This document shows positions 1 to 5,999 of a stretch of DNA of 7,574 nucleotides, in pieces. How positions within the stretch are numbered: the first letter of the stretch is position 1; every line of letters begins with the position of its first letter. The notes under the pieces were generated by a model. The model saw nothing but the letters and a program-made list of their open reading frames with translations, was not told the DNA's origin and made no database searches. The stretch comes from Candidatus Zixiibacteriota bacterium. Lineage in GTDB: Bacteria > Zixibacteria > MSB-5A5 > SM1-73. The stretch is taken from positions 1 to 7,574 of the forward strand of contig JAOZNS010000124.1 of the NCBI GenBank assembly GCA_029933635.1, written 5' to 3'. The position numbers and the translations under genes are program-made.

Positions 1-2
1 AG

Positions 3-362
3 CTCATATTAGCTATTTTAATTTATCCATTTGCTGTTAAATGGGGGATACTGGGAGTATCTTGGGTTATATTTTTAAGTATCTTTATCTCAAGCATTGG
101 CTTTAATCTTAAAGCCATAAGAGTCACAGCCTGCGGAGCTAAGAATCTTAGCAAGATAATAATCTTCCCCTTAACAAGTGCGGCGGTGGTGATGTTAATC
201 ATACTGGGGTTGAAGGCGATGATGAGCATTGGGATATGTGAGTTCGTTGTGCTTGTATGTCTGGGATTTTCAGCATACTTCGTCACAATGTATCTGTCAG
301 ATAAGCTCGTGGGGTATAAAACGGAGTTGCTCATAAAAGAGGGTCTACAATCACTTAGATAG
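3..362 (+). CDS. C-terminal part of a Wzx/MATE-type polysaccharide flippase (5'-truncated by the window edge)
   Basis: The frame is open from the first bases and ends at TAG 360-362, leaving the last 119 residues of a longer protein whose start lies outside the window. The visible part is strongly hydrophobic, with likely membrane segments at about residues 1-12, 16-33, 53-70 and 78-97, separated by short basic loops. The pattern of a Y-P then G-I-L-G-V segment, a long helix, a basic loop around residues 36-51 and two closing helices is typical of the C-terminal half of polysaccharide-biosynthesis flippases in the MOP superfamily (Wzx/RfbX). These proteins move undecaprenyl- or dolichyl-linked oligosaccharides across the cytoplasmic membrane. 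A basic tail after the last helix is also usual. The neighbouring glycosyltransferase and polymerase-like genes support the call. No catalytic motif exists for this family, so identification rests on hydrophobic pattern and context. Another multi-pass transporter is possible but less likely. Confidence 0.75.
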   Translation, partial: LILAILIYPFAVKWGILGVSWVIFLSIFISSIGFNLKAIRVTACGAKNLSKIIIFPLTSAAVVMLIILGLKAMMSIGICEFVVLVCLGFSAYFVTMYLSDKLVGYKTELLIKEGLQSLR

Positions 363-414
363 ACTTTAACCATGGTTTACATAACCCTAAAGGTTTACCG
401 AGTGGTACAAGAAA

Positions 415-1032
415 ATGAGATGGGCGAGAACAAATCATTATTTTAGTGCATCCTACGATTCAAAACAGCGTTTCTGCAGTTACTGGCATCAGATTCATGA
501 AATTATCAGGCTGGGACCTAAAAAGATCATCGAAATCGGGATAGGTAATGGCTTTGTGGCTGGATATGTTAAAGAAAGAGGAGTAGATATTGTAACCTTG
601 GATATTGATCCAAGATTAAGACCAGATATAGTGGGGGATGTTTTGGATTTACCATTTTCGGATAAATCATTTGATGTGGTAGCGTGTTATGAAGTTTTGG
701 AACACCTGCCTTATGAGAGGATTCTCAAAGCCCTCTCTGAGATATTTCGGATTTGTCGAACTTTCACCATCCTATCTTTGCCGGAATCAAATAGAGCTTA
801 CCGTTTTAACCTCCAGATTCCGAAGATTGGAGAAATAAGAGTTCTTATTCCAATCCCTTCTATAAAGAAGCAGATCCACAGATTTGATGGCGAGCATTAT
901 TGGGAAATAGGAAAATCAAAATATCCGTTAAATAGAATCATCAAAGACATTGGACGGGCCGGATTTAAAATAGAGAAGACCTATAGAGTATTTGAATATC
1001 CCTATCACAGATTTTTTGTATTGAGCGTATGA
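415..1032 (+). CDS. Class I SAM-dependent methyltransferase (Methyltransf_11-like)
   Basis: This 205-residue protein has the Rossmann-type methyltransferase order: the SAM-binding glycine loop EIGIGNGFV at residues 40-48, an acidic end of strand 2 in TLDID at 61-65, GDVLDLPF at 74-81 (adenine-side contact) and FDVVACYEVLEHL at 86-98, the motif common in the Methyltransf_11 group. The C-terminal part holds HRFDGEHYWEIG at 155-166, which looks like a family-specific substrate-side signature. There is no signal peptide or membrane segment, so it should be cytoplasmic. ATG 415 is the only reasonable start, because in-frame stops occur at 382 and 388. The ribosome-binding site is poor. The gene lies 52 nt after the flippase gene and before a GT2 gene, so methylation of a sugar, lipid-linked glycan or chain end is a reasonable inference, but the acceptor is unknown. 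Small-molecule methylation such as quinone biosynthesis is less likely given the neighbours. Confidence 0.88.
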   Translation: MRWARTNHYFSASYDSKQRFCSYWHQIHEIIRLGPKKIIEIGIGNGFVAGYVKERGVDIVTLDIDPRLRPDIVGDVLDLPFSDKSFDVVACYEVLEHLPYERILKALSEIFRICRTFTILSLPESNRAYRFNLQIPKIGEIRVLIPIPSIKKQIHRFDGEHYWEIGKSKYPLNRIIKDIGRAGFKIEKTYRVFEYPYHRFFVLSV

Positions 1033-1112
1033 GGATTACCTATAATTGGAACGGCAACATAACCCGAAAACAAGGGCTTGAACTTGAATGTTTAACCAAG
1101 GCTAAGAAATAG
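1029..1112 (+). other. 27-codon open frame overlapping the methyltransferase stop (doubtful small gene or GT2 5' remnant)
   Basis: An ATG at 1029 overlaps the methyltransferase stop codon in an ATGA arrangement, the usual geometry for translational coupling. It opens 27 codons, beginning MRITYNW, ending at TAG 1110-1112. The frame is the same as that of the following GT2 gene, whose ATG is 1122, so one TAG codon is all that separates the two. The peptide has no recognisable domain. It may be chance, a short coupled peptide that carries ribosomes to the next start, or the former N-terminus of the GT2 protein cut off by a nonsense mutation. The GT2 fold is complete without it, which argues against a needed extension. 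Confidence 0.2.
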
Positions 1113-1121
1113 AGATTGATT

Positions 1122-2054
1122 ATGCTAAAGAGATACAATAGGCTGGGCCCAAAACTAAGTGTGGTTGTCATCACTCATAACAGGAAGGAGATACTGAAAA
1201 AGTGTCTGATGGCTTTGTTTAACCAGACCTATCCTGAAGAGGATTATGAGATCGTGATAATAGACGATGGGTCGACCGACGATACCTCATCGATGGTTAC
1301 AGAGATAATGGAATCGTCACCTGTGGTGATAAGATATTTCAAACAGGAAAACAGGGGAGTTGCAGTAGCAAGAAATAATGGAATCCTTCAAGCCAAAGGA
1401 GAAATTTCTCTGCTTATTGGGGATGATATAATAGCCACGCCTACTTTGATCGAAGAGCATATGAAATGGCATGCCAAATACGGTAAAGAAAATCATGGAG
1501 TACTGGGATATATAACTTGGTCTCCGGAGATAAAGGTTACAGATTTCATGTGGTGGTTGGAGAATGGCGGATTTCTTTTGAATTATCCGTCGATCCTCAA
1601 TCGAACCGAAGTTAATTTTCGTTTTTTTTACACTGGAAATATCTCACTTAAATCTTCCTACTTAAAAAAGAATTTGTTCTGTGAAGATTTTTTCTTCGGT
1701 TACGCAGATACTGAGTTAGGTTATCGTATAAGCAAGAAAGGCTTTAGATTATTTTTTAATAAGAATGCTGTGGCTTATCATTGTCATCCTATGGATTTTT
1801 CAGATTTTGAGAAAAGAATGGAAAAATGGGGTATCTCGGTAGGAATCCTGCTTCAGAAGCACCCAGAATTAAGAAGACTTTTCAAAATCCGTAATATAAA
1901 GGTGCTTCGGTTGTTTAAATTGATTTGTACTCTATTGTCCCCCCTAGCGAGAATTGTAGGTTATAAGAAGATGATCTACCACCTTCGATATGGTAACCGC
2001 CTGCTGAGAGCTTATTATCGGGGATATCAGAGTTCAACATCTTATTCAAAATAA
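1122..2054 (+). CDS. Family 2 glycosyltransferase (GT-A fold)
   Basis: This 310-residue protein probably transfers a sugar from a nucleotide donor to the growing lipid-linked glycan on the cytoplasmic face. The first beta strand and nucleotide-binding loop are at residues 12-21 (LSVVVITHNR). IIDDGSTDDT at 46-55 is the classic GT2 uridine-binding acidic motif, and RNNGI is at 84-88. LLIGDDI at 97-103 occupies the place of the metal-binding DXD and is followed by two histidines at 113 and 117. TGNISLKSS at 171-179 and EDFFFGYADTELGYRI at 188-203 form the acceptor-side region with the probable base, and AYHCH is at 218-222. The C-terminal 80 residues are basic and partly hydrophobic, suggesting peripheral membrane contact. 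I chose ATG 1122, with a weak AGAG at 1111-1114 eight bases upstream. A TTG at 1116 in the same frame would add two residues. The gene is followed 18 nt later by the polymerase-like gene, consistent with one operon. Donor and acceptor cannot be predicted. Confidence 0.92.
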   Translation: MLKRYNRLGPKLSVVVITHNRKEILKKCLMALFNQTYPEEDYEIVIIDDGSTDDTSSMVTEIMESSPVVIRYFKQENRGVAVARNNGILQAKGEISLLIGDDIIATPTLIEEHMKWHAKYGKENHGVLGYITWSPEIKVTDFMWWLENGGFLLNYPSILNRTEVNFRFFYTGNISLKSSYLKKNLFCEDFFFGYADTELGYRISKKGFRLFFNKNAVAYHCHPMDFSDFEKRMEKWGISVGILLQKHPELRRLFKIRNIKVLRLFKLICTLLSPLARIVGYKKMIYHLRYGNRLLRAYYRGYQSSTSYSK

Positions 2055-2072
2055 TATCACAAATAGAAGCTT

Positions 2073-3581
2073 ATGACTTGCTCTCGATTTACAAAAGAGA
2101 AGAACTTTGCACAAGCTTCCGTTGAGATAGCTGTACTTAAGAACTGCCGAATCTGGCTAATTTTCTTTCTAATTATTTTATCTCTTAGTTTGACTTTCGC
2201 TTTAAAGCCGACCATTGGATTCTTGGTTTTTTGTTTTCTTTCTATTCTAATTGTGATGGGCTTAGAGCCGAAGCTAATTCTTCCGTTCTTGATCTTCTCA
2301 GTGATTTTTCAAGATCTACAGTTTCGAATTATGGGTGTTGCAGTAACATTGCATCGAACTCTTCTAATTCTTGGGCTAATATTATTTTTTTCGCACAGGT
2401 TGCTTTCTGGAAGAAGGGTCTGGTTTAAAAAAACAATGTTGGACACTCCAATCCTTCTCGTAATTATCTCGGTGCTTTTTTCTATGATAAATGCACAGGA
2501 CGTTATTAAAAGCTTCCAAGGTCTTTTTGCATACCTCGTTGCATTTCTGTCCTTTTATTATGTTTTTGAAAATTTAGATTCCTTAAGGAAGATTAATAAA
2601 GTCATCTCCGTAATTTTTGTTTCCACTTTCATAATTGTAACCTATGGTCTTTATCAAGAGGTGCTTTTCAGAGTTTATGGAGTGAGCACGAATCAGATTT
2701 TCCTCTTTCTAACCCATTATCTGCAATTACCGTGGCATCTTATTGAAAATAACTCATTGTTTACCTTTAGGGGGTTCGTAAGGGTTTCTTCCTTATTTAG
2801 AGACCCGAATGTCCTTGCTGGGTACTTGGTTTATCTATTCCCTTTATTTTTTTCGATTGGCTTATATAGACTAAAAAATCGAATGGCAAGTGGCAGAATT
2901 TTGGTCTTGGCTTTTCTAACCTTTATTACAATCATCTTAACTTTCTCTCGAAGTGGTTGGATAGGACTAATCATATCCATAGTTTTTTTCCTGTTTTTCT
3001 TCCGAGATCGAATCAGAAGGAGCGTCATTGCGTTTTTCTTGATAATGTGTTTTTTGGGATTATTATTCATAGTGCCTCCAAAGATTTTTACTGAACGCAT
3101 TTTGCCTACTCAAAATCTTGAAAGTGATCCGTCTGCTTTTGTTCATTATACAGCTTATAAAATAGCCGTTAAGGCATTCCTTTCTCATCCAATGGTGGGG
3201 ATAGGTTTAAATAATTTTGGGGAATTTTTTAACAATGTTAGTAGATTATGGTGGAAACACCCGATAAAAATGATGCCTCATTCTCTCTACTTGGGTTTTT
3301 TAGCTGAAACCGGAATTCTTGGTTTTCTGGCAAACATTTATCTACTGATTGTTATTGCCTTAAAATTATATAAAACTTCAAAACTAAAGTCCATTTCAGA
3401 GTATGAGGGATTCATAATCATCGGCTTTCTTTGTGGATTCATTGGGATATTGGCAGGACAAATATTTTATCAATACTACACTCGGGAATTTTTATGGCCT
3501 CTGGTTGGCGTAAGTATGGCTACCTGTTCCTTGATAGAAAGGGAAGACCAATTTTTGGGAAAAAATAAAGATCCCAAATAA
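2073..3581 (+). CDS. O-antigen polymerase/ligase family membrane protein (Wzy/WaaL-like)
   Basis: This 502-residue, very hydrophobic protein has about 12-14 likely membrane helices, at roughly residues 27-44, 48-63, 68-82, 92-109, 124-140, 147-165, 176-193, 247-265, 275-291, 295-311, 317-335, 408-430, 444-462 and 472-488. The Wzy_C/O-antigen ligase domain is visible: GFVRVSSLFRDPNVLAGYL at 234-252, LTFSRSGWIGL at 289-299, then a large extracytoplasmic loop at about 336-407 containing HPMVGIGLNNF (372-382), and MPHSLYLGFLAETGILG at 401-417. The family joins undecaprenyl-linked repeat units to each other (Wzy) or to an acceptor such as lipid A core (WaaL). Sequence alone does not separate these, but position in a glycosyltransferase cluster with a flippase favours polymerase. 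The start at ATG 2073 follows a weak AGAAG at 2065-2069 and leaves about 26 polar residues before the first helix. A short frame inside the gene on each strand was judged to be shadow. Confidence 0.88.
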   Translation: MTCSRFTKEKNFAQASVEIAVLKNCRIWLIFFLIILSLSLTFALKPTIGFLVFCFLSILIVMGLEPKLILPFLIFSVIFQDLQFRIMGVAVTLHRTLLILGLILFFSHRLLSGRRVWFKKTMLDTPILLVIISVLFSMINAQDVIKSFQGLFAYLVAFLSFYYVFENLDSLRKINKVISVIFVSTFIIVTYGLYQEVLFRVYGVSTNQIFLFLTHYLQLPWHLIENNSLFTFRGFVRVSSLFRDPNVLAGYLVYLFPLFFSIGLYRLKNRMASGRILVLAFLTFITIILTFSRSGWIGLIISIVFFLFFFRDRIRRSVIAFFLIMCFLGLLFIVPPKIFTERILPTQNLESDPSAFVHYTAYKIAVKAFLSHPMVGIGLNNFGEFFNNVSRLWWKHPIKMMPHSLYLGFLAETGILGFLANIYLLIVIALKLYKTSKLKSISEYEGFIIIGFLCGFIGILAGQIFYQYYTREFLWPLVGVSMATCSLIEREDQFLGKNKDPK

Positions 3582-3643
3582 GTTTTTAGATATCATAAAC
3601 TTGAATAGAAGAATGATGCCCAATTTGAAATTTCGTTTTTAAA

Positions 3644-4675
3644 ATGATTAGTGTAATTATTTTAAACTTCAACGGAAGACATTTTTTATCCGATTGTTTA
3701 TTTTCGTTGAGATCACAAGTGTTTAAAGATTTTGAGGTTATCTTAGTGGACAATAATTCATCCGACGGTAGCGTCGACTTTGTAAAAAGAAACTTCAGGG
3801 AGGTCCAAATTGTCCAACTGGAAGATAATTACGGGTTTTGTAGAGGTAACAATTTTGGAATTGCACACACGCATGGAGAATTTATCGTTTTCTTAAATAA
3901 TGATACTATAGCTGATCGCTTTTGGTTGCAGGAAATTCACAAGGCTTTCACCAATTTTCCCAATGCCGGTATCTGTGCCTCCAAAATGTTATTTTTATCT
4001 GATAATTCAATAATAGATAACGCAGGGATAGATTTTTCCCCCTTCTTGGTAGGACACCAAAGAGGAAGGATGAAACAAGTAAAGTTGTTTTCAAAATACG
4101 AGGAAATATTTGGAGCTAGTGGAGGTGCTCTCGCGATTAGAAGAAAGGTTTTAGACAACATTGGATGGTTTGATGAAGATTTTTTTGCTTTTGCGGAAGA
4201 TACAGATTTAAGTTTCCGTTCACAGCTTAGGGGATATAAGTGTATCTTTGTTCCTACAGCAAAAGTGTTTCATTTTGGAGGAGGCACAGTGAGTGAATTC
4301 AGTAAATTAAGCGTCTATCTAAACCATAGAAATATGGAATGGGTTGTGATAAAAAATGTCCCTGCCAAACTCCTAATTAAATATGGGTGGCTTCATTTTT
4401 TGTATTCTTTTGCATGGATATTGTTTTGGATCTTTAAAGGAAAGGGAGCAATTGTGACGAAAGCAAAAATTGACGCTTTTAAAAAAATAACATTAATGTT
4501 TAGGAAAAGAAAGAGAATTCAAAGAACTAGGATTGCTTCTGATAAATATATCGAGCGGTTGATCAAGAAAAGGTATATCACTAGTCTAAAAGCATTTCTT
4601 TACTTGTTGTGGACAAATAAAAAATTTAAAAAGAATACAAATTCTTATGTAAGAAGTTTTTTACTCAATAGGTAA
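3644..4675 (+). CDS. Family 2 glycosyltransferase, rhamnosyltransferase-like (WbbL/RfbF type)
   Basis: This 343-residue GT-A enzyme starts directly with its first strand, ISVIILNFNGR (2-12). It then shows VDNNSSDGS at 35-43, NYGFCRGNNFGI at 62-73, FLNNDT at 83-88 (the DXD-equivalent typical of the WbbL-type GT2 subgroup), FGASGGALAIRR at 156-167, FDEDFFAFAEDTDLSFR at 176-192 with the probable catalytic acid in the ED pair, and FHFGGGT at 209-215. This motif set is common in dTDP-rhamnosyltransferases, but related enzymes use other donors, so rhamnose is only a suggestion. The last about 100 residues contain a hydrophobic stretch (about 247-264) and then a strongly basic segment (RKRKRIQRTR near 287-296), probably for membrane contact. 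ATG 3644 is the only start after the in-frame stop at 3626; no clear Shine-Dalgarno sequence precedes it. The gap from the polymerase gene is 62 nt, and the next gene begins 5 nt after its stop. Confidence 0.92.
   Translation: MISVIILNFNGRHFLSDCLFSLRSQVFKDFEVILVDNNSSDGSVDFVKRNFREVQIVQLEDNYGFCRGNNFGIAHTHGEFIVFLNNDTIADRFWLQEIHKAFTNFPNAGICASKMLFLSDNSIIDNAGIDFSPFLVGHQRGRMKQVKLFSKYEEIFGASGGALAIRRKVLDNIGWFDEDFFAFAEDTDLSFRSQLRGYKCIFVPTAKVFHFGGGTVSEFSKLSVYLNHRNMEWVVIKNVPAKLLIKYGWLHFLYSFAWILFWIFKGKGAIVTKAKIDAFKKITLMFRKRKRIQRTRIASDKYIERLIKKRYITSLKAFLYLLWTNKKFKKNTNSYVRSFLLNR
4670..4673 (+). promoter_or_regulatory. Weak Shine-Dalgarno AGGT supporting the TTG start at 4681
   Basis: AGGT lies 7 nt before TTG 4681 and overlaps the stop region of the upstream GT2 gene. 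It is short, but correct spacing and the 5-nt intergenic distance suggest that ribosomes finishing the upstream gene restart here. Confidence 0.35.
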
Positions 4676-4680
4676 CAGCA

Positions 4681-5766
4681 TTGAAGGTTATTTTTCTTGT
4701 TCAGTATCCCCCTGAAGGACCGAGTAGCCGACTGAGGGTGTGGCAATATTTAACTTATTTAGAAAAGTTCGGTGTTCGATCTCATTACCGACCATTTATG
4801 TCCTCTGCTTTCTACAAAATCGTTTTTCAGCAGGGTCATCTCTGGTTGAAGATGTACTATTTTATTGGGAGTGTCATTAGAAGACTTTTGGATATCTTTT
4901 CTGTCAAAAAATATGACCTTGTGTTTGTCCAAAAAGAAGTTTTCCCTTTTGGTCCTCCCATTTTTGAATCCATAGTGGTTAAAGTTTTTAAAAAACCTCT
5001 TATCTATGATTTCGATGACGCTATTTTCTTGAAAGACAAAAGTAAATACAATTCTCTAATTCAGCTTCTCAAGAATCCACAGAAGGTTTCAAAAATAATA
5101 CAAATGAGCACCTGCGTTATAGCTGGGAATAAATATTTACAAGAATATGCGACTAAGCATAATAGAAATGTCTATGTAATTATCACTCCGGTTGACACCG
5201 AGAAATATAGAGTGAAAATTAAAAAGCGCGACAAAGCCAAAGTTGTTATAGGATGGATAGGTACTCATAGCACTTCAAAATATTTGCTCCCTTTAAGAGG
5301 GGTATTCCAGAAGTTGATAAAGAAATATCCCAATTTGCTTATACGAGTTATAGGGGGGAGAGATCTTTCGAAGGAGATCCCAGAGGCTCAATTTTGGAGG
5401 TGGGACTTAAAGAGAGAGGTAGAAGATTTGGCTACCTTTGATATCGGAATTATGCCTTTGCCCGAAGATGAATGGAGCAAAGGGAAATGTGGTTATAAGG
5501 TGTTGCAATATATGGCTGTAGGAATTCCTGTGGTCTGTTCACCTGTTGGCATAAATAAAGAGATTGTTAAAGAGGGAGTAAATGGCCTTCTCGCCAGTTC
5601 CCAAGAAGAGTGGTTTCACAAACTATCCACATTAATTGAGAACCCCGGAGAGAGAATAAAAATGGGAAGGAGGGGAAGGGAGATTACCCAAACCCAATAT
5701 TCCTTGAACGTCTGCCTGCCCCTTTTCTATAGGATATTACGGAAAACTTTCGATTCGCTTGCTTAA
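4681..5766 (+). CDS. Family 4 glycosyltransferase (GT-B fold) with a TTG start
   Basis: This 361-residue protein belongs to the GT4-like group that carries a DFDDAIF motif. Visible are PSSRLRVWQYL at 14-24 near the N-terminal acceptor site, QKEVFPFGPP at 84-93, IYDFDDAIF at 108-116, VIAGNKYLQEYA at 146-157, ITPVDTEKY at 168-176, IGWIGTHSTSKYL at 190-202 opening the donor-binding domain, and IGIMPLPEDEW at 255-265, then KCGYKVLQYMAVGIPVV at 269-285. The last block corresponds to the nucleotide-sugar E-x7-E region; here a glutamine (277) stands where many GT4 enzymes have glutamate, which I recall as normal for this subgroup. The N-terminus MKVIFLVQYPPEGPSSR matches the expected first strand only if TTG 4681 is the start. 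The next in-frame ATG is far into the domain. The protein is probably cytoplasmic and adds one sugar to the lipid-linked repeat. Donor unknown. Confidence 0.9.
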   Translation: MKVIFLVQYPPEGPSSRLRVWQYLTYLEKFGVRSHYRPFMSSAFYKIVFQQGHLWLKMYYFIGSVIRRLLDIFSVKKYDLVFVQKEVFPFGPPIFESIVVKVFKKPLIYDFDDAIFLKDKSKYNSLIQLLKNPQKVSKIIQMSTCVIAGNKYLQEYATKHNRNVYVIITPVDTEKYRVKIKKRDKAKVVIGWIGTHSTSKYLLPLRGVFQKLIKKYPNLLIRVIGGRDLSKEIPEAQFWRWDLKREVEDLATFDIGIMPLPEDEWSKGKCGYKVLQYMAVGIPVVCSPVGINKEIVKEGVNGLLASSQEEWFHKLSTLIENPGERIKMGRRGREITQTQYSLNVCLPLFYRILRKTFDSLA

Positions 5767-5838
5767 AAGAATTGAAGTTGTGCTTTTCCCCTATTATATG
5801 CACCCAGAGAATATAGAAATTAAAATAAGGGGTGATTC

Positions 5839-5867
5839 TTGGCAGAAGACGACTCAAGTTGTAACTT
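5839..5867 (+). promoter_or_regulatory. Weak candidate sigma70-type promoter
   Basis: TTGGCA at 5839-5844 matches five of six bases of the TTGACA -35 consensus. After a 17-nt spacer, TAACTT at 5862-5867 matches only three of six bases of the -10 consensus, although these are the first, second and last, which matter most. Transcription from here would begin around 5874 and run through the AAGGAG/micro-ORF into the GT4 gene at 6000. This is by-eye matching in AT-rich DNA, so chance is a real possibility. Confidence 0.22.
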
Positions 5868-5897
5868 CCTTATCAACCGCATGAATAACATGAATAA

Positions 5898-5903
5898 AAG
5901 GAG
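5898..5903 (+). promoter_or_regulatory. Strong Shine-Dalgarno AAGGAG before a micro-ORF
   Basis: AAGGAG is the closest match to the anti-Shine-Dalgarno in the whole window, 7 nt before GTG 5911 and 10 nt before ATG 5914. The reading frame it serves stops after only 9-10 codons, while the next real gene at 6000 has no clear ribosome-binding site. Confidence 0.5.
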
Positions 5904-5913
5904 TTAATTTGTG

Positions 5914-5943
5914 ATGCCAAAGATACCGAAATGGCTTAAATAA
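5914..5943 (+). other. 9-codon micro-ORF (leader peptide or stump of a broken gene)
   Basis: ATG 5914, or GTG 5911 in the same frame, opens the peptide MPKIPKWLK and stops at TAA 5941-5943. The frame after this stop remains open for 16 more codons (LFEESKLSGCRATNFA) to TAA 5992-5994, just before the GT4 start. The good ribosome-binding site plus protein-like continuation suggests either a translated leader peptide or the 5' stump of a gene broken by a nonsense mutation. There is no domain match I recognise and the length is too small for composition to prove coding. Confidence 0.3.
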
Positions 5944-5999
5944 CTTTTTGAAGAATCTAAATTATCTGGGTGTAGGGCAACAAATTTCGCTTAACTGAT

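Larger units (their letters stand above)
5767..5999 (+). other. 233-nt intergenic region with leader-like content
   Basis: This is the largest gap in the window. No complete protein domain, tRNA or intrinsic terminator was found: hairpins are at most 5 bp, such as AAGTT-GT-AACTT near 5857-5868. It holds a 34-codon frame from GTG 5780 to TGA 5884 with no recognised domain, a promoter-like hexamer pair at 5839-5867, and an AAGGAG at 5898-5903 before a 9-codon ORF. It may be the 5' leader of the last two genes or the decayed remains of a lost gene. Confidence 0.5.

Noticed and set aside
23..373. 116-codon minus-strand open frame opposite the flippase end
   Set aside because: The + strand frame encodes a flippase-like hydrophobic protein; the minus-strand product has no recognisable domain and covers the same bases.
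368..377. Perfect 10-bp palindrome AACCATGGTT between flippase and methyltransferase genes, and a GGTTTAC direct repeat (374-380 and 392-398)
   Set aside because: Too short for a terminator or a supported operator; not repeated elsewhere that I could see.
363..446. Open frame continuing after the flippase TAG, with ATG at 372, to another TAG at 444
   Set aside because: It is only 24 codons from ATG, has no good ribosome-binding site and overlaps the methyltransferase start; treated as chance.
2231..2428. 65-codon + frame inside the polymerase-like gene
   Set aside because: It is an alternative frame of a well-supported membrane protein, with no domain of its own.
2831..3100. 89-codon minus-strand frame inside the polymerase-like gene
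   Set aside because: Its Lys/Arg-rich product is what the reverse complement of hydrophobic, T-rich codons gives; shadow of the real gene.
3582..3643. Intrinsic terminator after the polymerase-like gene (AATTTGAAATT followed by TTTTT)
   Set aside because: The stem is AT-only with effectively no loop, so it would not be stable; the gap is short and genes continue on the same strand.
3937..4161. 74-codon minus-strand frame inside the second GT2 gene
   Set aside because: Overlaps conserved GT2 coding sequence and has no motif.
5772..5799. TTGAAG followed by TATTAT as a promoter right after the first GT4 gene
   Set aside because: The spacer is only 14 nt, too short for a normal sigma70 promoter.
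5767..5999. Insertion sequence remnant in the large gap
   Set aside because: No terminal inverted repeats, target duplication or transposase motif could be seen on either strand.
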